In this document: piece by piece, positions 10,062 through 19,073 of the stretch
How positions within the stretch are numbered: the stretch's first letter is position 1
Layout of the letters: each line of letters opens with the position of its first letter
Origin: Pseudomonas alcaliphila JAB1
GTDB lineage: Bacteria > Pseudomonadota > Gammaproteobacteria > Pseudomonadales > Pseudomonadaceae
Assembly (NCBI RefSeq): GCF_001941865.1
Contig: NZ_CP016162.1
Location: 124,001-188,000, forward strand
Direction of reading: 5' to 3'
DNA: 64,000 bases
Position numbers and translations under genes: made by a program
Notes under the pieces: model-generated
Seen by the model: only the letters and a program-made list of their open reading frames with translations
Databases searched by the model: none
Told to the model about the DNA's origin: nothing

Positions 10062-10124
10062 AAGCACTCCAGAGCAGATCAACGGGCACCAGCGCAGCGT
10101 TGCGCCGGCTACCGTGAACATACC

Positions 10125-11033
10125 TCAGAATACCGACCAGCCGATGCGTTCGCTGAGCAGTTCCAGCGCCTTGATCCCGGCCAGGGAGTTACCCGCGGCG
10201 TTCAACTCTGGTGACCACACACAGACACTGAACTGCCCTGGTACCACCGCGACGATGCCGCCGCCGACGCCGCTCTTGCCCGGCAGGCCGACGCGGTAGG
10301 CGAAGTTGCCCGCCTCGTCGTACAGGCCGCTGGTGGCCATGATGGCGTTGATCTGCTTGGTCTGGCGGGGCGACAGCACCTGTTCGCCGCTGTGCTGGCA
10401 GAAGCCTTCATTGGCCAGGAAGCCAAAGGCGCGCGCCAGGTCGACGCAGCTCATGCGCAGCGCGCAGCAGCTGAAGTAGCTGCGCAGCACGGCCTCGACT
10501 TCGTTGTGGAAATTGCCGAACGACTGCATCAGGTAGGCTGCTGCGGCGTTGCGCGCGCGGTGCTGGTACTCCGACTCGGCGACATGATTGTCCACCGTGA
10601 CCTCGGGGTTGCCCGACAGGCGCCGGACGAAGTCGCGCATCGACAGCGCCGGTGCGGCGTAGCGCGACTGGTTGATGTCGCAGATAACCAGGGCGCCGGC
10701 ATTGATGAACGGATTGCGTGGCTTGCCACGCTCGAACTCCAGCTGCACCAGCGAGTTGAACGGCTGCCCGGACGGCTCGTGGCCGAGGCGCTGCCAGATG
10801 CTTTCGCCGCTGTGGCCGATGGCCTGGACCAGGCTGAACACCTTGGAAATGCTCTGGATCGAGAAGGGCGTACGGGCATCGCCGGCGACATGCACCTGGC
10901 CGTCGTTACCATACACCGCGATGCCCAGTTGATCGGGCACCACGCTGGCCAGTGCGGGAATGTAGTCGGCCACCTTGCCCTGGCCGATCAGTGGGCGAAC
11001 TTCATCGAGAATTTCGTTCAACAGCGCTTGCAT
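10125..11033 (-). CDS. glsB: Glutaminase
   Basis: The 302-residue protein deaminates glutamine to glutamate. It belongs to the serine-dependent beta-lactamase-fold glutaminase family: the catalytic Ser-x-x-Lys is in [10 protein letters not shown], with [21 protein letters not shown] and [20 protein letters not shown] as family blocks. The length matches the usual 300-310 residues. I chose ATG 11033 because [20 protein letters not shown] is the normal start. Its ribosome site region touches the edge of a dispersed repeat (11039-11178) that lies directly upstream, so the native promoter must be in or beyond that repeat. Confidence 0.92.
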   Translation of the reverse strand: MQALLNEILDEVRPLIGQGKVADYIPALASVVPDQLGIAVYGNDGQVHVAGDARTPFSIQSISKVFSLVQAIGHSGESIWQRLGHEPSGQPFNSLVQLEFERGKPRNPFINAGALVICDINQSRYAAPALSMRDFVRRLSGNPEVTVDNHVAESEYQHRARNAAAAYLMQSFGNFHNEVEAVLRSYFSCCALRMSCVDLARAFGFLANEGFCQHSGEQVLSPRQTKQINAIMATSGLYDEAGNFAYRVGLPGKSGVGGGIVAVVPGQFSVCVWSPELNAAGNSLAGIKALELLSERIGWSVF

Positions 11034-11038
11034 GTGTA

Positions 11039-11178
11039 GAGCCTGTTCAAAGTCTCGCGAGCTAGAGCCATGCAAGGCAAAGACAGGCGAGGAAGCGGAG
11101 TTTACAAGCTGTAAATGAGCATTCCGAGCCTGTTTTTAACGCAGCATGGCCGACGCGAAGCAGACTTTGGGCTGGCTC
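11039..11178 (-). repeat. Dispersed structured repeat, copy D1
   Basis: On the minus strand this reads CTGCGTTAAAAACAGGCTCG, then GAATGCTCATTTACAGC, GTAAACTCCGCTTCCTCGCC. The same core occurs at 27220-27413 and 36770-36979. The ends are imperfect inverted repeats (GAGCCTGTTCAAAGTCTCGC against GCAGACTTTGGGCTGGCTC). It sits immediately upstream of glsB. No protein is encoded. Confidence 0.7.
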
Positions 11179-11316
11179 TTCGGCTCGTGGCGGCGCCGGG
11201 TTCACCCGGCATGTCACTGCTAGACGCCAGCGGGCGCGAGCGAATCACAGGCCATGACTTGCCCTGAGCGGCCGGCACCCCTAGGCTCGGTCCTCCCCTG
11301 TCGTTGGCGTAGTTCG

Positions 11317-12246
11317 ATGTCCACCGTTCTCAATGTGCTGCTGCCGATCTTCGGCCTGATCCTGGTCGGATTCATTTGTCGGCGAACCAATCGCCTGGGG
11401 CCGACCGCGGCATCGGAGATGAATCGCTTCGTGGTCTGGCTCGGCCTGCCGGCCCTGCTCTTCAGCCTCACGGCCAAGGCCGACTGGGCGCAGATCTGGC
11501 AACCCGGTTTCCTGCTCGCCTTCACCGGCGGCATGCTCGCGGTGTTTCTGGTCACCCTGGCATACCGCTGGAAAACCACCGGCAGCCTGGTCGACGCCAG
11601 CATTGATGGGCTAAGCGCCGGTTATGCCAACACCGGCTATATCGGTATTCCACTGTGCGTGCTGGTACTGGGTGAGGACGGCATGGCGCCCGCGCTGATC
11701 GCCTCGCTGCTGGTGGTCTGCGTGCTGTTCGGCCTGGCGGTGGTGTGCATCGAGGTGGGTCTGCAGAGCAAGAAAGGGCTGGGCGGCGCCATCGTTCAGG
11801 TGGTCACCGCGCTGTTGAAGAACCCGCTGGTGGTCGCGCCACTGCTCGGTGCTGCCTGGGCCTTTGGTGGTGTGCAGATGCCCGCAGCGCTGGACGAGTT
11901 TCTCCGCTTGCTCGGCGCGGCTACCGTACCCTGTGCGCTGGTGTCACTGGGCTTGTTCCTGGCGCAGCGGCAGAGCGGACCGAGCGAAGGCGCCTGGCCG
12001 CTGGTGGCGCTTAAGCTGGTGCTGCAACCGCTGGTGACCTGGTTCATCGCTTTTGTGCTGCTCGACCTGCCACCGTTCTGGGCGCATGCCGCGTTGCTGC
12101 TCAGCGCACTGCCAACCGGCACCGGGCCGTTCATGCTGGCCGAGTACTACCAGCGCCAGGCGGCGCTGGTGTCGCGGGCGATCCTGTTTTCCACCCTCGG
12201 TTCGCTGCTGACCCTGTCGCTGATCCTGCTGGCGATCAGCCCTTGA
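11317..12246 (+). CDS. AEC-family transporter (auxin efflux carrier-like permease)
   Basis: The 309-residue membrane protein has about 10 hydrophobic segments in two halves with the family's GYANTGYIGIPL motif (about residue 99) and LLLSALPTGTGPFMLAEYY in the second half. AEC proteins export or import small organic anions in bacteria; the substrate cannot be read from sequence. Start ATG 11317 gives MSTVLNVLLPIFGLILVGFI, the usual start directly in the first membrane segment. It ends 11 bases inside the convergent gene at 12236-12877. Confidence 0.88.
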   Translation: MSTVLNVLLPIFGLILVGFICRRTNRLGPTAASEMNRFVVWLGLPALLFSLTAKADWAQIWQPGFLLAFTGGMLAVFLVTLAYRWKTTGSLVDASIDGLSAGYANTGYIGIPLCVLVLGEDGMAPALIASLLVVCVLFGLAVVCIEVGLQSKKGLGGAIVQVVTALLKNPLVVAPLLGAAWAFGGVQMPAALDEFLRLLGAATVPCALVSLGLFLAQRQSGPSEGAWPLVALKLVLQPLVTWFIAFVLLDLPPFWAHAALLLSALPTGTGPFMLAEYYQRQAALVSRAILFSTLGSLLTLSLILLAISP

Positions 12247-12877
12247 GCTGCAGCTCCACACCCAGTTGCTGTGACAGGCAGGGCCAGCGCTGCCAGGCCG
12301 ATGCGGTATCCGGCGCCGCCAGGCGCTCGCGGTAGGCCTGCACCGAGGGTTGGTCGAAGCTGGCGTCGTCGAGCATGCCGGTCAGGGCATGATGCACGGC
12401 TTCGTCGAGCTGGTTGGCGAAGGGTTCGCCAATCAGCTGGTGGGCGATCAGGTTGGCGCGTGTGGTATCCAGCGGGATCAGCGGCTGGCCGAGGTGAGCG
12501 ATATAGCGATCGTTGACCTCTTCCACCAGGCGATGGGCCAGATAGGCCTCGTCGAGCAGGCCTTCGAGTCCTTCGTGCCCTTCCATCAGCGCCGGTGGCT
12601 GCAGGAAGAAATGCTCGGCGATCTTCAGCACCGGTTTCACAGCGGCCTCGATTCCCGCTTCGCGCGCGACCTCGGCAGCGGCATCGAGCACATCCGGCAC
12701 CTCCTCGATATAAGCGATGACGAATGCGCTCAGTGCCCCTGGCGCATCCTCCTCCGGCAGGCGGATGGACGGGTGCAGGCGCTCCAGCTGAGTCTGCAGG
12801 AAGCGCGAGAGAGCCTGGCTGCCGCTTTCCTGCTGGCGAGCCTGAGCGATCAATTGACGAAGGGCAGCGGTGTTCAT
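12236..12877 (-). CDS. Conserved hypothetical protein
   Basis: I do not recognise a named family for this 213-residue protein. It is soluble and acidic, predicted mostly alpha-helical, with no signal peptide, membrane segment or Cys cluster. A GCCGTC-rich leader with GGAG lies before the ATG (rc GTAGGAGCCGTCATG). Its 3' end overlaps the AEC transporter gene by 11 bases. Its codon use is like that of its neighbours, so it is likely a true gene and not a shadow. Confidence 0.75.
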   Translation of the reverse strand: MNTAALRQLIAQARQQESGSQALSRFLQTQLERLHPSIRLPEEDAPGALSAFVIAYIEEVPDVLDAAAEVAREAGIEAAVKPVLKIAEHFFLQPPALMEGHEGLEGLLDEAYLAHRLVEEVNDRYIAHLGQPLIPLDTTRANLIAHQLIGEPFANQLDEAVHHALTGMLDDASFDQPSVQAYRERLAAPDTASAWQRWPCLSQQLGVELQLKG

Positions 12878-13069
12878 GACGGCTCCTACATTTCAGGACA
12901 TGGGCGTGAACATTAGCCGGCCGTTTGGTCGGGCTAAGACGCGATTGTCATAATTTTTTCATACTTATGCGAGTTTGCTATAACGACCTGTATCAGAACG
13001 GCTACACCCCGCGTCAGTCGGGGTGTTTAGGACAAGGCTTGCGCGCCTTCGGCCATTTTTGCACGCAAG

Positions 13070-13097
13070 TTGCGAGGTGCAACTCGCCGTCTATACT
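13070..13097 (+). promoter_or_regulatory. Candidate sigma-70 promoter of the cox operon
   Basis: TTGCGA (13070-13075), a 16-bp spacer and TATACT (13092-13097) lie 185 bp ahead of coxB. The 404-bp gap between 12878 and coxB contains no gene: a short reading frame across it (12925-13176) has no ribosome site or protein-like composition. An AT-rich stretch at 12945-12985 could hold a second promoter or activator site. The long 5' leader, including CGAGCTCAGGCACGGAGAGG, may carry regulation. Confidence 0.55.
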
Positions 13098-13281
13098 CGA
13101 GTTCGAAAGGCAGTACCTGATGGAACCGGACGAGCTCAGGCACGGAGAGGTTTCGGCAGTAGTCGCCAGCAGTTGAGCGCTGTGCGCGGACAGTGAGTCC
13201 GCCTTGTCGCTCCATGGCAGTCGATCCCTTAGCCGCAGGCTCAGCCGGCGGGATAACAAGAACAATCAAGGGGAACCCGCA

Positions 13282-14406
13282 ATGATGCGACATCCACGAG
13301 TCTGGATGGGCCTCCTGCTGTGGCTGGCATTAGGCTCGGCGCACGCGCAGTGGACGGTCAATATGGCGCCCGGTGTAACCGACGTCAGCCGCTCCGTCTT
13401 CGATCTGCACATGACCATTTTCTGGATCTGCGTTGTGATCGGTGTGATCGTCTTCGGCGCCATGTTCTGGTCGATGATCATGCACCGCCGCTCCACCGGC
13501 CAGAAACCCGCGCATTTTCACGAAAGCACCACCGTCGAGATTCTCTGGACCGTGGTGCCGCTGGCCATTCTGGTGATGATGGCGATCCCGGCGACTAAGA
13601 CGCTGATCGAGATCTACGACACTTCGGAGTCCGAGCTGGATATCCAGGTCACTGGCTACCAATGGAAGTGGCACTACAAATACCTGGGTCAGGACGTCGA
13701 GTTCTTCAGCAACCTGACCACGCCGCGTTCGCAGATCAACAACCGCGAAGCCAAGGGCGAACACTACCTGCTGGAAGTCGATGAGCCACTGGTGGTGCCG
13801 GTGGGCACCAAGGTGCGCTTCCTGATCACCGCTGCCGACGTCATCCACTCCTGGTGGGTGCCGGCACTGGCGGTGAAAAAGGACGCCATTCCCGGTTTCA
13901 TCAACGAATCCTGGACACGCATCGAGGAGCCCGGCATCTACCGCGGTCAGTGCACCGAGCTGTGCGGCAAGGACCACGGTTTCATGCCGGTGGTGGTCGA
14001 GGCCAAGTCCAAGGAAGACTTCGATGTCTGGCTGGCCGAGCGCAAGGAGGCTGCCGCCGCCGAGCGTGAGCTGACCAGCAAGGAATGGACCATGGAAGAG
14101 CTGATGACTCGCGGCGAGAAGGCCTATGTCACCGCCTGCGCGGCGTGCCACCAGCCTGGTGGCGAGGGCCTGCCGCCGATGTTCCCGGCGCTCAAGGGTT
14201 CGGCAATCGCCAAGGGGGACGCCGAGGGCCATATCGACATTGTCTACAACGGCAAGCCGGGCACCTCCATGGCGGCCTTCGGCAAGCAGCTGTCGCCGGT
14301 CGATCTGGCCGCCATCATCACCTACGAGCGCAACGCCTGGGGCAACAATGTCGGTGACATGGTCACGCCCAAGGACATTCTCGATTTCTCCAAGGCGCAG
14401 GAGTAA
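13282..14406 (+). CDS. coxB: Cytochrome c oxidase subunit II (aa3 type, with fused cytochrome c domain)
   Basis: The 374-residue subunit accepts electrons from cytochrome c at the CuA centre. A signal peptide (about 1-22, cleavage after AHA) is followed by two membrane segments (about 45-67 and 85-105). The CuA ligands are visible: His189 (DVIHSWWVP), Cys224 and Cys228 (GQCTELCG), and His232. A C-terminal heme c domain has CxxCH at 286-290 (CAACH), so this is the caa3-like form with its own cytochrome. ATG 13282 is set by MMRHPRVWMGLLLWLALGSA. It leads the cox operon, 4 bases before coxA. Confidence 0.96.
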   Translation: MMRHPRVWMGLLLWLALGSAHAQWTVNMAPGVTDVSRSVFDLHMTIFWICVVIGVIVFGAMFWSMIMHRRSTGQKPAHFHESTTVEILWTVVPLAILVMMAIPATKTLIEIYDTSESELDIQVTGYQWKWHYKYLGQDVEFFSNLTTPRSQINNREAKGEHYLLEVDEPLVVPVGTKVRFLITAADVIHSWWVPALAVKKDAIPGFINESWTRIEEPGIYRGQCTELCGKDHGFMPVVVEAKSKEDFDVWLAERKEAAAAERELTSKEWTMEELMTRGEKAYVTACAACHQPGGEGLPPMFPALKGSAIAKGDAEGHIDIVYNGKPGTSMAAFGKQLSPVDLAAIITYERNAWGNNVGDMVTPKDILDFSKAQE

Positions 14407-14410
14407 GGAC

Positions 14411-15994
14411 ATGAGTGCAGTGATCGACCACGGTCATACTGACCACCACCATGGCCCGGCCAAGGGCCTGATGCGCTGGGTGCTGACCACCAACCACAAG
14501 GACATCGGCACGATGTACCTGTGGTTCAGCTTCTGCATGTTCCTGCTCGGCGGCTCGATGGCGATGGTGATTCGCGCCGAGCTGTTCCAACCGGGCCTGC
14601 AGATCGTGCAGCCGGAATTCTTCAACCAGATGACCACCATGCACGGCCTGATCATGGTCTTCGGCGCGGTGATGCCGGCTTTCGTCGGCCTGGCCAACTG
14701 GATGATCCCGCTGATGATCGGCGCGCCGGACATGGCCCTGCCGCGCATGAATAACTTCAGCTTCTGGCTGCTGCCGGCGGCCTTTGGCCTGTTGATCAGC
14801 ACGCTGTTCATGGAGGGCGGAGGGCCGAACTTCGGCTGGACGTTTTATGCGCCGCTGTCGACGACCTACGGGCCGGAGAGCACGACCTTCTTCATCTTCG
14901 CCATCCACCTGATGGGCATCAGTTCGATCATGGGGGCGATCAACGTGGTCGCCACCATCCTCAACCTGCGCGCGCCCGGCATGACGCTGATGAAGATGCC
15001 GCTGTTCGTCTGGACCTGGCTGATCACCGCCTTCCTGTTGATCGCGGTGATGCCGGTACTGGCTGGCTGCGTGACCATGATGCTGATGGACATTCACTTC
15101 GGCACCAGCTTCTTCAATGCTGCTGGCGGCGGTGATCCGGTCTTGTTCCAGCACGTATTCTGGTTCTTCGGCCACCCCGAGGTGTACATCATGATCCTGC
15201 CTGCCTTTGGCGCGGTGAGCTCGATCATCCCGGCCTTCGCGCGCAAGCCGCTGTTCGGCTACACCTCGATGGTCTACGCCACGGGGGCGATCGCCTTCCT
15301 GTCGTTCATCGTCTGGGCGCACCACATGTTCACCGTCGGCATCCCGCTGACCGGCCAACTGTTCTTCATGTACGCCACCATGCTGATCGCCGTGCCCACC
15401 GGGGTAAAGGTGTTCAACTGGGCCAGTACCATGTGGCAGGGGTCGATGACCTTCGAGGCACCGATGCTGTTCTCGGTGGCCTTCGTCATTCTGTTCACCA
15501 TCGGCGGGTTCTCCGGGCTGATGCTGGCCATCGCCCCGGCGGATTTCCAGTACCACGACACCTACTTCGTTGTAGCGCACTTCCACTATGTACTGGTGCC
15601 TGGTGCGATTTTCGGCATCTTCGCCTCGGCCTACTACTGGCTGCCGAAGTGGACCGGCCACATGTACGACGAGACCTTGGCCAAGCTGCACTTCTGGATG
15701 AGCTTCATCGGCATGAACCTGGCGTTCTTCCCAATGCACTTCGTCGGCCTGGCCGGCATGCCGCGGCGCATCCCCGACTACAACATGATGTTCGCCAACT
15801 TCAACATGGTGTCGAGCATCGGCGCTTTCATGTTCGGCGCCACGCAGTTGCTGTTCCTTTTCATCGTCATCAAGTGCATCCGTGGCGGCAAACCCGCCCC
15901 GGCCAAGCCCTGGGATGGCGCCGAAGGTCTGGAGTGGACAGTGCCGTCGCCAGCGCCCTATCACACCTTCAGCACGCCACCGGAAGTGAAGTAG
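14411..15994 (+). CDS. coxA: Cytochrome c oxidase subunit I
   Basis: The 527-residue protein is the catalytic core of aa3 oxidase, with 12 membrane segments, heme a, heme a3 and CuB. The CuB/heme site is clear: WFFGHPEVYIMILPAFG (the crosslinked His-Tyr pair), HHMFTVG, and HDTYFVVAHFHYVL with the heme ligands. The N-terminus is His-rich (HGHTDHHHG). ATG 14411 follows GTAAGGAC, just after the coxB stop. It shows all proton-channel-type motifs of A-family oxidases, not of cbb3. Confidence 0.97.
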   Translation: MSAVIDHGHTDHHHGPAKGLMRWVLTTNHKDIGTMYLWFSFCMFLLGGSMAMVIRAELFQPGLQIVQPEFFNQMTTMHGLIMVFGAVMPAFVGLANWMIPLMIGAPDMALPRMNNFSFWLLPAAFGLLISTLFMEGGGPNFGWTFYAPLSTTYGPESTTFFIFAIHLMGISSIMGAINVVATILNLRAPGMTLMKMPLFVWTWLITAFLLIAVMPVLAGCVTMMLMDIHFGTSFFNAAGGGDPVLFQHVFWFFGHPEVYIMILPAFGAVSSIIPAFARKPLFGYTSMVYATGAIAFLSFIVWAHHMFTVGIPLTGQLFFMYATMLIAVPTGVKVFNWASTMWQGSMTFEAPMLFSVAFVILFTIGGFSGLMLAIAPADFQYHDTYFVVAHFHYVLVPGAIFGIFASAYYWLPKWTGHMYDETLAKLHFWMSFIGMNLAFFPMHFVGLAGMPRRIPDYNMMFANFNMVSSIGAFMFGATQLLFLFIVIKCIRGGKPAPAKPWDGAEGLEWTVPSPAPYHTFSTPPEVK

Positions 15995-16004
15995 GAGGCC
16001 GGCC

Positions 16005-16553
16005 GTGAACGAAACCATTGGTACCCGGCGCCTGGTCATCCGCCTGCTGGCAGTGGTGGTGGTGATGTTCTGCTTTGGCGTGTTCGTCCTGCCGCCGTTC
16101 TACGACGCCATGTGCCGGGTATTCGGTATCAACGGCAAGACGGCCGGGGCCTACCAGGGCGAGCAAATGGTGGATGAGCAGCGCCAGGTGCGCGTGCAGT
16201 TTCTCGCCACCAACGCCGCCGGCATGGTCTGGGAGTTCGGCCCGCAGGCTGACGAGATCCTGGTCCATCCGGGGGAAGCGCGCGACATGCTGTTCATCGC
16301 CTACAACCCCAGCGACCAGCCGATGAGCGCGCAGGCGATTCCCAGTGTCTCGCCGTCCAAGGCGGCGGCCTTCTTTCACAAGACCGAGTGTTTCTGCTTT
16401 ACCCAGCAGGTGTTGCAACCGGGCGAGCGCATCGAAATGCCGGTGCGTTTCATCGTCGACAGGGATCTACCCAAGGACGTGAAGCACCTGACCCTGGGCT
16501 ACACCCTGTTCGATATCACCGCGCGCAAACCGCCAGTGGCACAGGCTCCATAA
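16005..16553 (+). CDS. ctaG: Cytochrome c oxidase assembly protein CtaG/Cox11 (CuB insertion)
   Basis: The 182-residue protein has one N-terminal membrane anchor (about 10-30) and a periplasmic immunoglobulin-like domain. The copper-binding pair is Cys129 and Cys131 in ECFCFTQQ, as in Cox11, which delivers CuB to subunit I. The start is GTG at 16005, preceded by a strong TAGGAGG; no ATG is available in a suitable place. It sits between the subunit I and III genes, the standard order. Confidence 0.95.
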   Translation: MNETIGTRRLVIRLLAVVVVMFCFGVFVLPPFYDAMCRVFGINGKTAGAYQGEQMVDEQRQVRVQFLATNAAGMVWEFGPQADEILVHPGEARDMLFIAYNPSDQPMSAQAIPSVSPSKAAAFFHKTECFCFTQQVLQPGERIEMPVRFIVDRDLPKDVKHLTLGYTLFDITARKPPVAQAP

Positions 16554-16564
16554 GGAGAACAACA

Positions 16565-17452
16565 ATGTCGAGTCACGAGCACTATTACGTTCCGGCCCAG
16601 AGCAAGTGGCCGATCATTGCCACCCTTGGCCTGCTGGTCAGCGTCTTCGGCCTCGGTACCTGGTTCAACGACCTGTCGGCCAACCGCGCCGAATCCAACG
16701 GCCCGCTGATCTTCTTTGTCGGCGGCCTGATCCTCGCCTGGATGCTGTTTGGCTGGTTCGGTAACGTCATCAAGGAAAGCCGCAGCGGTCTGTACAGCGC
16801 GCAGATGGACCGCTCCTTCCGCTGGGGCATGAGCTGGTTCATCTTCTCCGAGGTGATGTTCTTCGCCGCCTTCTTCGGCGCCCTGTTCTATATCCGTACC
16901 TGGGCCGGACCCTGGCTTGGCGGCGAGGGTGACAAGGGCGTGGCCAACATGCTCTGGGAAGGTTTCGAATACAGCTGGCCGCTGCTGCAGAACCCCGACT
17001 CCAAGCTGTTCCCGCCGCCAACCGGGGTGATCGATCCCTGGCACCTGCCGCTGGTCAACACCATCTTGCTGGTGTCATCCAGCTTCACCATCACCCTGGC
17101 TCACCATGCGCTGAAGAAGAACCACCGTGGCCCGCTCAAGGCCTGGCTGGCGGCGACCATCGTCCTCGCCCTGGCGTTCCTGTTCTTTCAGGTCGAGGAA
17201 TATATCGAGGCCTATACCGAGCTGGGGCTGACCCTGGGTTCGGGCATCTATGGCGCGACCTTCTTCATGCTCACGGGCTTCCACGGCGCGCATGTGACCT
17301 TGGGCACCATCATCCTGATCGTGATGCTGGTGCGCATCATGCGTGGGCATTTCAGTGCCGATCAGCACTTCGGCTTCGAGGCGGCCGCCTGGTATTGGCA
17401 CTTCGTCGATGTGGTCTGGCTGGGATTGTTCGTCTTCGTCTACGTACTGTAG
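16565..17452 (+). CDS. coxC: Cytochrome c oxidase subunit III
   Basis: The 295-residue membrane subunit has seven hydrophobic segments. Family blocks are FIFSEVMFFAAFFGALFYIR, LLVSSSFTITLAHHALK, and FHGAHVTLGTIIL with the C-terminal AAWYWHFVDVVWLGLFVFVY. ATG 16565 follows AAGGAGAACAAC. It is the last gene of the four-gene structural operon and is convergent with a small membrane protein gene 6 bp downstream. Confidence 0.96.
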   Translation: MSSHEHYYVPAQSKWPIIATLGLLVSVFGLGTWFNDLSANRAESNGPLIFFVGGLILAWMLFGWFGNVIKESRSGLYSAQMDRSFRWGMSWFIFSEVMFFAAFFGALFYIRTWAGPWLGGEGDKGVANMLWEGFEYSWPLLQNPDSKLFPPPTGVIDPWHLPLVNTILLVSSSFTITLAHHALKKNHRGPLKAWLAATIVLALAFLFFQVEEYIEAYTELGLTLGSGIYGATFFMLTGFHGAHVTLGTIILIVMLVRIMRGHFSADQHFGFEAAAWYWHFVDVVWLGLFVFVYVL

Positions 17453-17458
17453 CGGGGG

Positions 17459-17662
17459 CTACCACGTAACGTGGGACACCAGTTGCCCTGAGTAGAAGCC
17501 CCAGGCGATCAGGGCAACGGTAATGGCGGTCAGGCCGACACGGACAGTCAGCGCGCCGACCACGCGGGAACCATGGCCCTCATCCTTTACCAGGAAGAAC
17601 AGGCCGCTGAACAGGCTGGCGATGGTTGCCAGCAGCATGAGGACGATCGCGGCCTTGAGCAT
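17459..17662 (-). CDS. Small twin-transmembrane protein (DUF2909-like)
   Basis: The 67-residue protein has two membrane helices (MLKAAIVLMLLATIASLFSG and VGLTAITVALIAWGFYSGQL) around a polar KDEGHGSR turn. This is the twin-helix small protein family found in the cox loci of Pseudomonas; its function is unknown, but the place suggests a role in oxidase assembly or stability. ATG 17662 is preferred over an earlier in-frame start, which would add a polar 24-residue leader. It lies opposite to the surrounding cox genes and diverges from SURF1. Confidence 0.8.
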   Translation of the reverse strand: MLKAAIVLMLLATIASLFSGLFFLVKDEGHGSRVVGALTVRVGLTAITVALIAWGFYSGQLVSHVTW

Positions 17663-17733
17663 GTGAGACTCCGGGGGATTGACGTGATGCATTTCAGTAT
17701 AGCCAGCAACCCCGATCGTAACGGCAGGGCGCA

Positions 17734-18465
17734 ATGAGCGCCTTCCGTCCCGGGTGGTTGCCCAGCGTGCTGGTTGCCCTGCTGCTGCCGGGGTTGCTCT
17801 GGCTGGGCGTCTGGCAACTGCAGCGTGGCGATGAGAAGCGTGAGCTATTGACCAGCTTCGAGGCGCGGCGCCAGGCCGAACCGATCAGTCTCGAGCAGCT
17901 CGAACCCATGCCGGACCCCGCCTACCGCCGCGTCCACCTGCGCGGACACTTCGATACCGAGCACAGCCTGCTGCTCGATAGCCGTATCCGTGATGGCCAT
18001 GCCGGTGTCGAGTTGCTGCAGCCTTTCTACGATCAGTCCAGCGGTCTCTGGGTGTTGCTCAATCGCGGCTGGCTGCCCTGGCCGGATCGGCGTACAGCGC
18101 CGCCTTTCGATAGCCCTGACGGCGTGCTGCAACTCACGGCCTGGGTCTATGTCGCGCCTTCTGGCGGTTTGAATCTGCGCTCCGGTGCGGCGACCGAAGG
18201 CTGGCCGCGACTGATCACGCAGGTCGAGGCCGCCAGTCTCTGGCGCCAGCTGGGTCGTGGTGGTCTGCCTTTCGAGGTGCGTCTGGAGCCCGGGCCGGCC
18301 AGTTATCGCGTCGACTGGCCAATCGTGGCGATGAGCCCCAGCAAACATCTTGGCTATGCGGTGCAGTGGTTCTCTCTGGCTGCGGCACTGCTTGGTCTGT
18401 TCATTTATCTCGGAATTCACAATGCACGGGAGCGTCGTCATGAACCCAGCCATCGCCATGCCTGA
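17734..18465 (+). CDS. SURF1 family cytochrome oxidase biogenesis protein
   Basis: The 243-residue protein has a membrane helix at each end (about 8-25 and 205-225) and a periplasmic middle domain, as in SURF1/Shy1. Conserved features are LGVWQLQRGDEK near the start, VLLNRGWLPW in the middle, and HLGYAVQWFSLAAALLGLF at the end. SURF1 helps heme a insertion into subunit I. Its 3' end overlaps the next gene by 26 bases, which suggests coupled translation. Confidence 0.92.
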   Translation: MSAFRPGWLPSVLVALLLPGLLWLGVWQLQRGDEKRELLTSFEARRQAEPISLEQLEPMPDPAYRRVHLRGHFDTEHSLLLDSRIRDGHAGVELLQPFYDQSSGLWVLLNRGWLPWPDRRTAPPFDSPDGVLQLTAWVYVAPSGGLNLRSGAATEGWPRLITQVEAASLWRQLGRGGLPFEVRLEPGPASYRVDWPIVAMSPSKHLGYAVQWFSLAAALLGLFIYLGIHNARERRHEPSHRHA

Positions 18466-19018
18466 GGCACCGCGCAAGGGGCGTGGTCGCCTGCAGTTGT
18501 TGTTGATCCTGGCCATTGCCATCGGCCCGATGTTCCTGGCCAGCGCCATGTACCAGTGGCGCTTCTGGGTGCCGGAAACGCGCAGCTACCACGGCGTGCT
18601 GATCGGCGATGGGCGCACCCTGGCCGATCTCGGTGTGCAGGGTGAGGTGGAGCCGCTGTGGCAGATTCTGGTGACAGCACCGGGCGCATGTGAGGCCGAC
18701 TGTCAGCAGCTGGTCTACCTGGCGCGGCAGATCCAGATCGGTCTCAACCGCGAGACTGCTCGCGCCAGTCACGGCCTGGCGCTGGCCGAACCATTGCCGG
18801 CCGAGTACGACGCCACGCTCAAGCGCGAGTACCCGCAGCTTGGACGCTATCGGCTGGATCTGCAGGCCTACGACAAGGCCGCCGAGGCGTTACCGGGGGC
18901 ACAGCTGTGGCTGGTCGATCCACACGGCAACCTGGTGCTGCGCTATCCGGCCGGCAGCAAGGGCAAGGCCATTCTCGATGATCTGCGCTACCTGCTGAAA
19001 ATTTCCCTGATCGGTTGA
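18440..19018 (+). CDS. Membrane-anchored Sco-like/thioredoxin-fold protein of the cox locus
   Basis: The 192-residue protein has one N-terminal membrane helix (about 17-37, LLLILAIAIGPMFLASAMY) and a periplasmic domain. The motif CEADCQQLVYLARQIQIGLN places a Cys-x3-Cys at the position used by Sco copper chaperones, and LWLVDPHGNLVLRYPAG resembles their C-terminal strand pair. A Sco-like His further on is not obvious. ATG 18440 has GGGAGCG before it; an earlier ATG at 18422 is also possible. Function in oxidase assembly is inferred from place and fold. Confidence 0.72.
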   Translation: MNPAIAMPEAPRKGRGRLQLLLILAIAIGPMFLASAMYQWRFWVPETRSYHGVLIGDGRTLADLGVQGEVEPLWQILVTAPGACEADCQQLVYLARQIQIGLNRETARASHGLALAEPLPAEYDATLKREYPQLGRYRLDLQAYDKAAEALPGAQLWLVDPHGNLVLRYPAGSKGKAILDDLRYLLKISLIG

Positions 19019-19073
19019 CGCCGCGCTCTGTCCATATCGACAGAGCGTCAGGCCCAGTGCCCAAGGAGTAGAC

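Noticed and set aside
12925-13176. Short open frame in the gap before coxB
   Set aside because: It has no ribosome site, crosses the candidate promoter and does not look like a protein.
14363-16039. A long open frame on the minus strand opposite coxA
   Set aside because: It mirrors coxA codon by codon, is rich in His, Asp, Gln and Arg as expected from reading GC-rich codons backwards, and has no ribosome site or domain.
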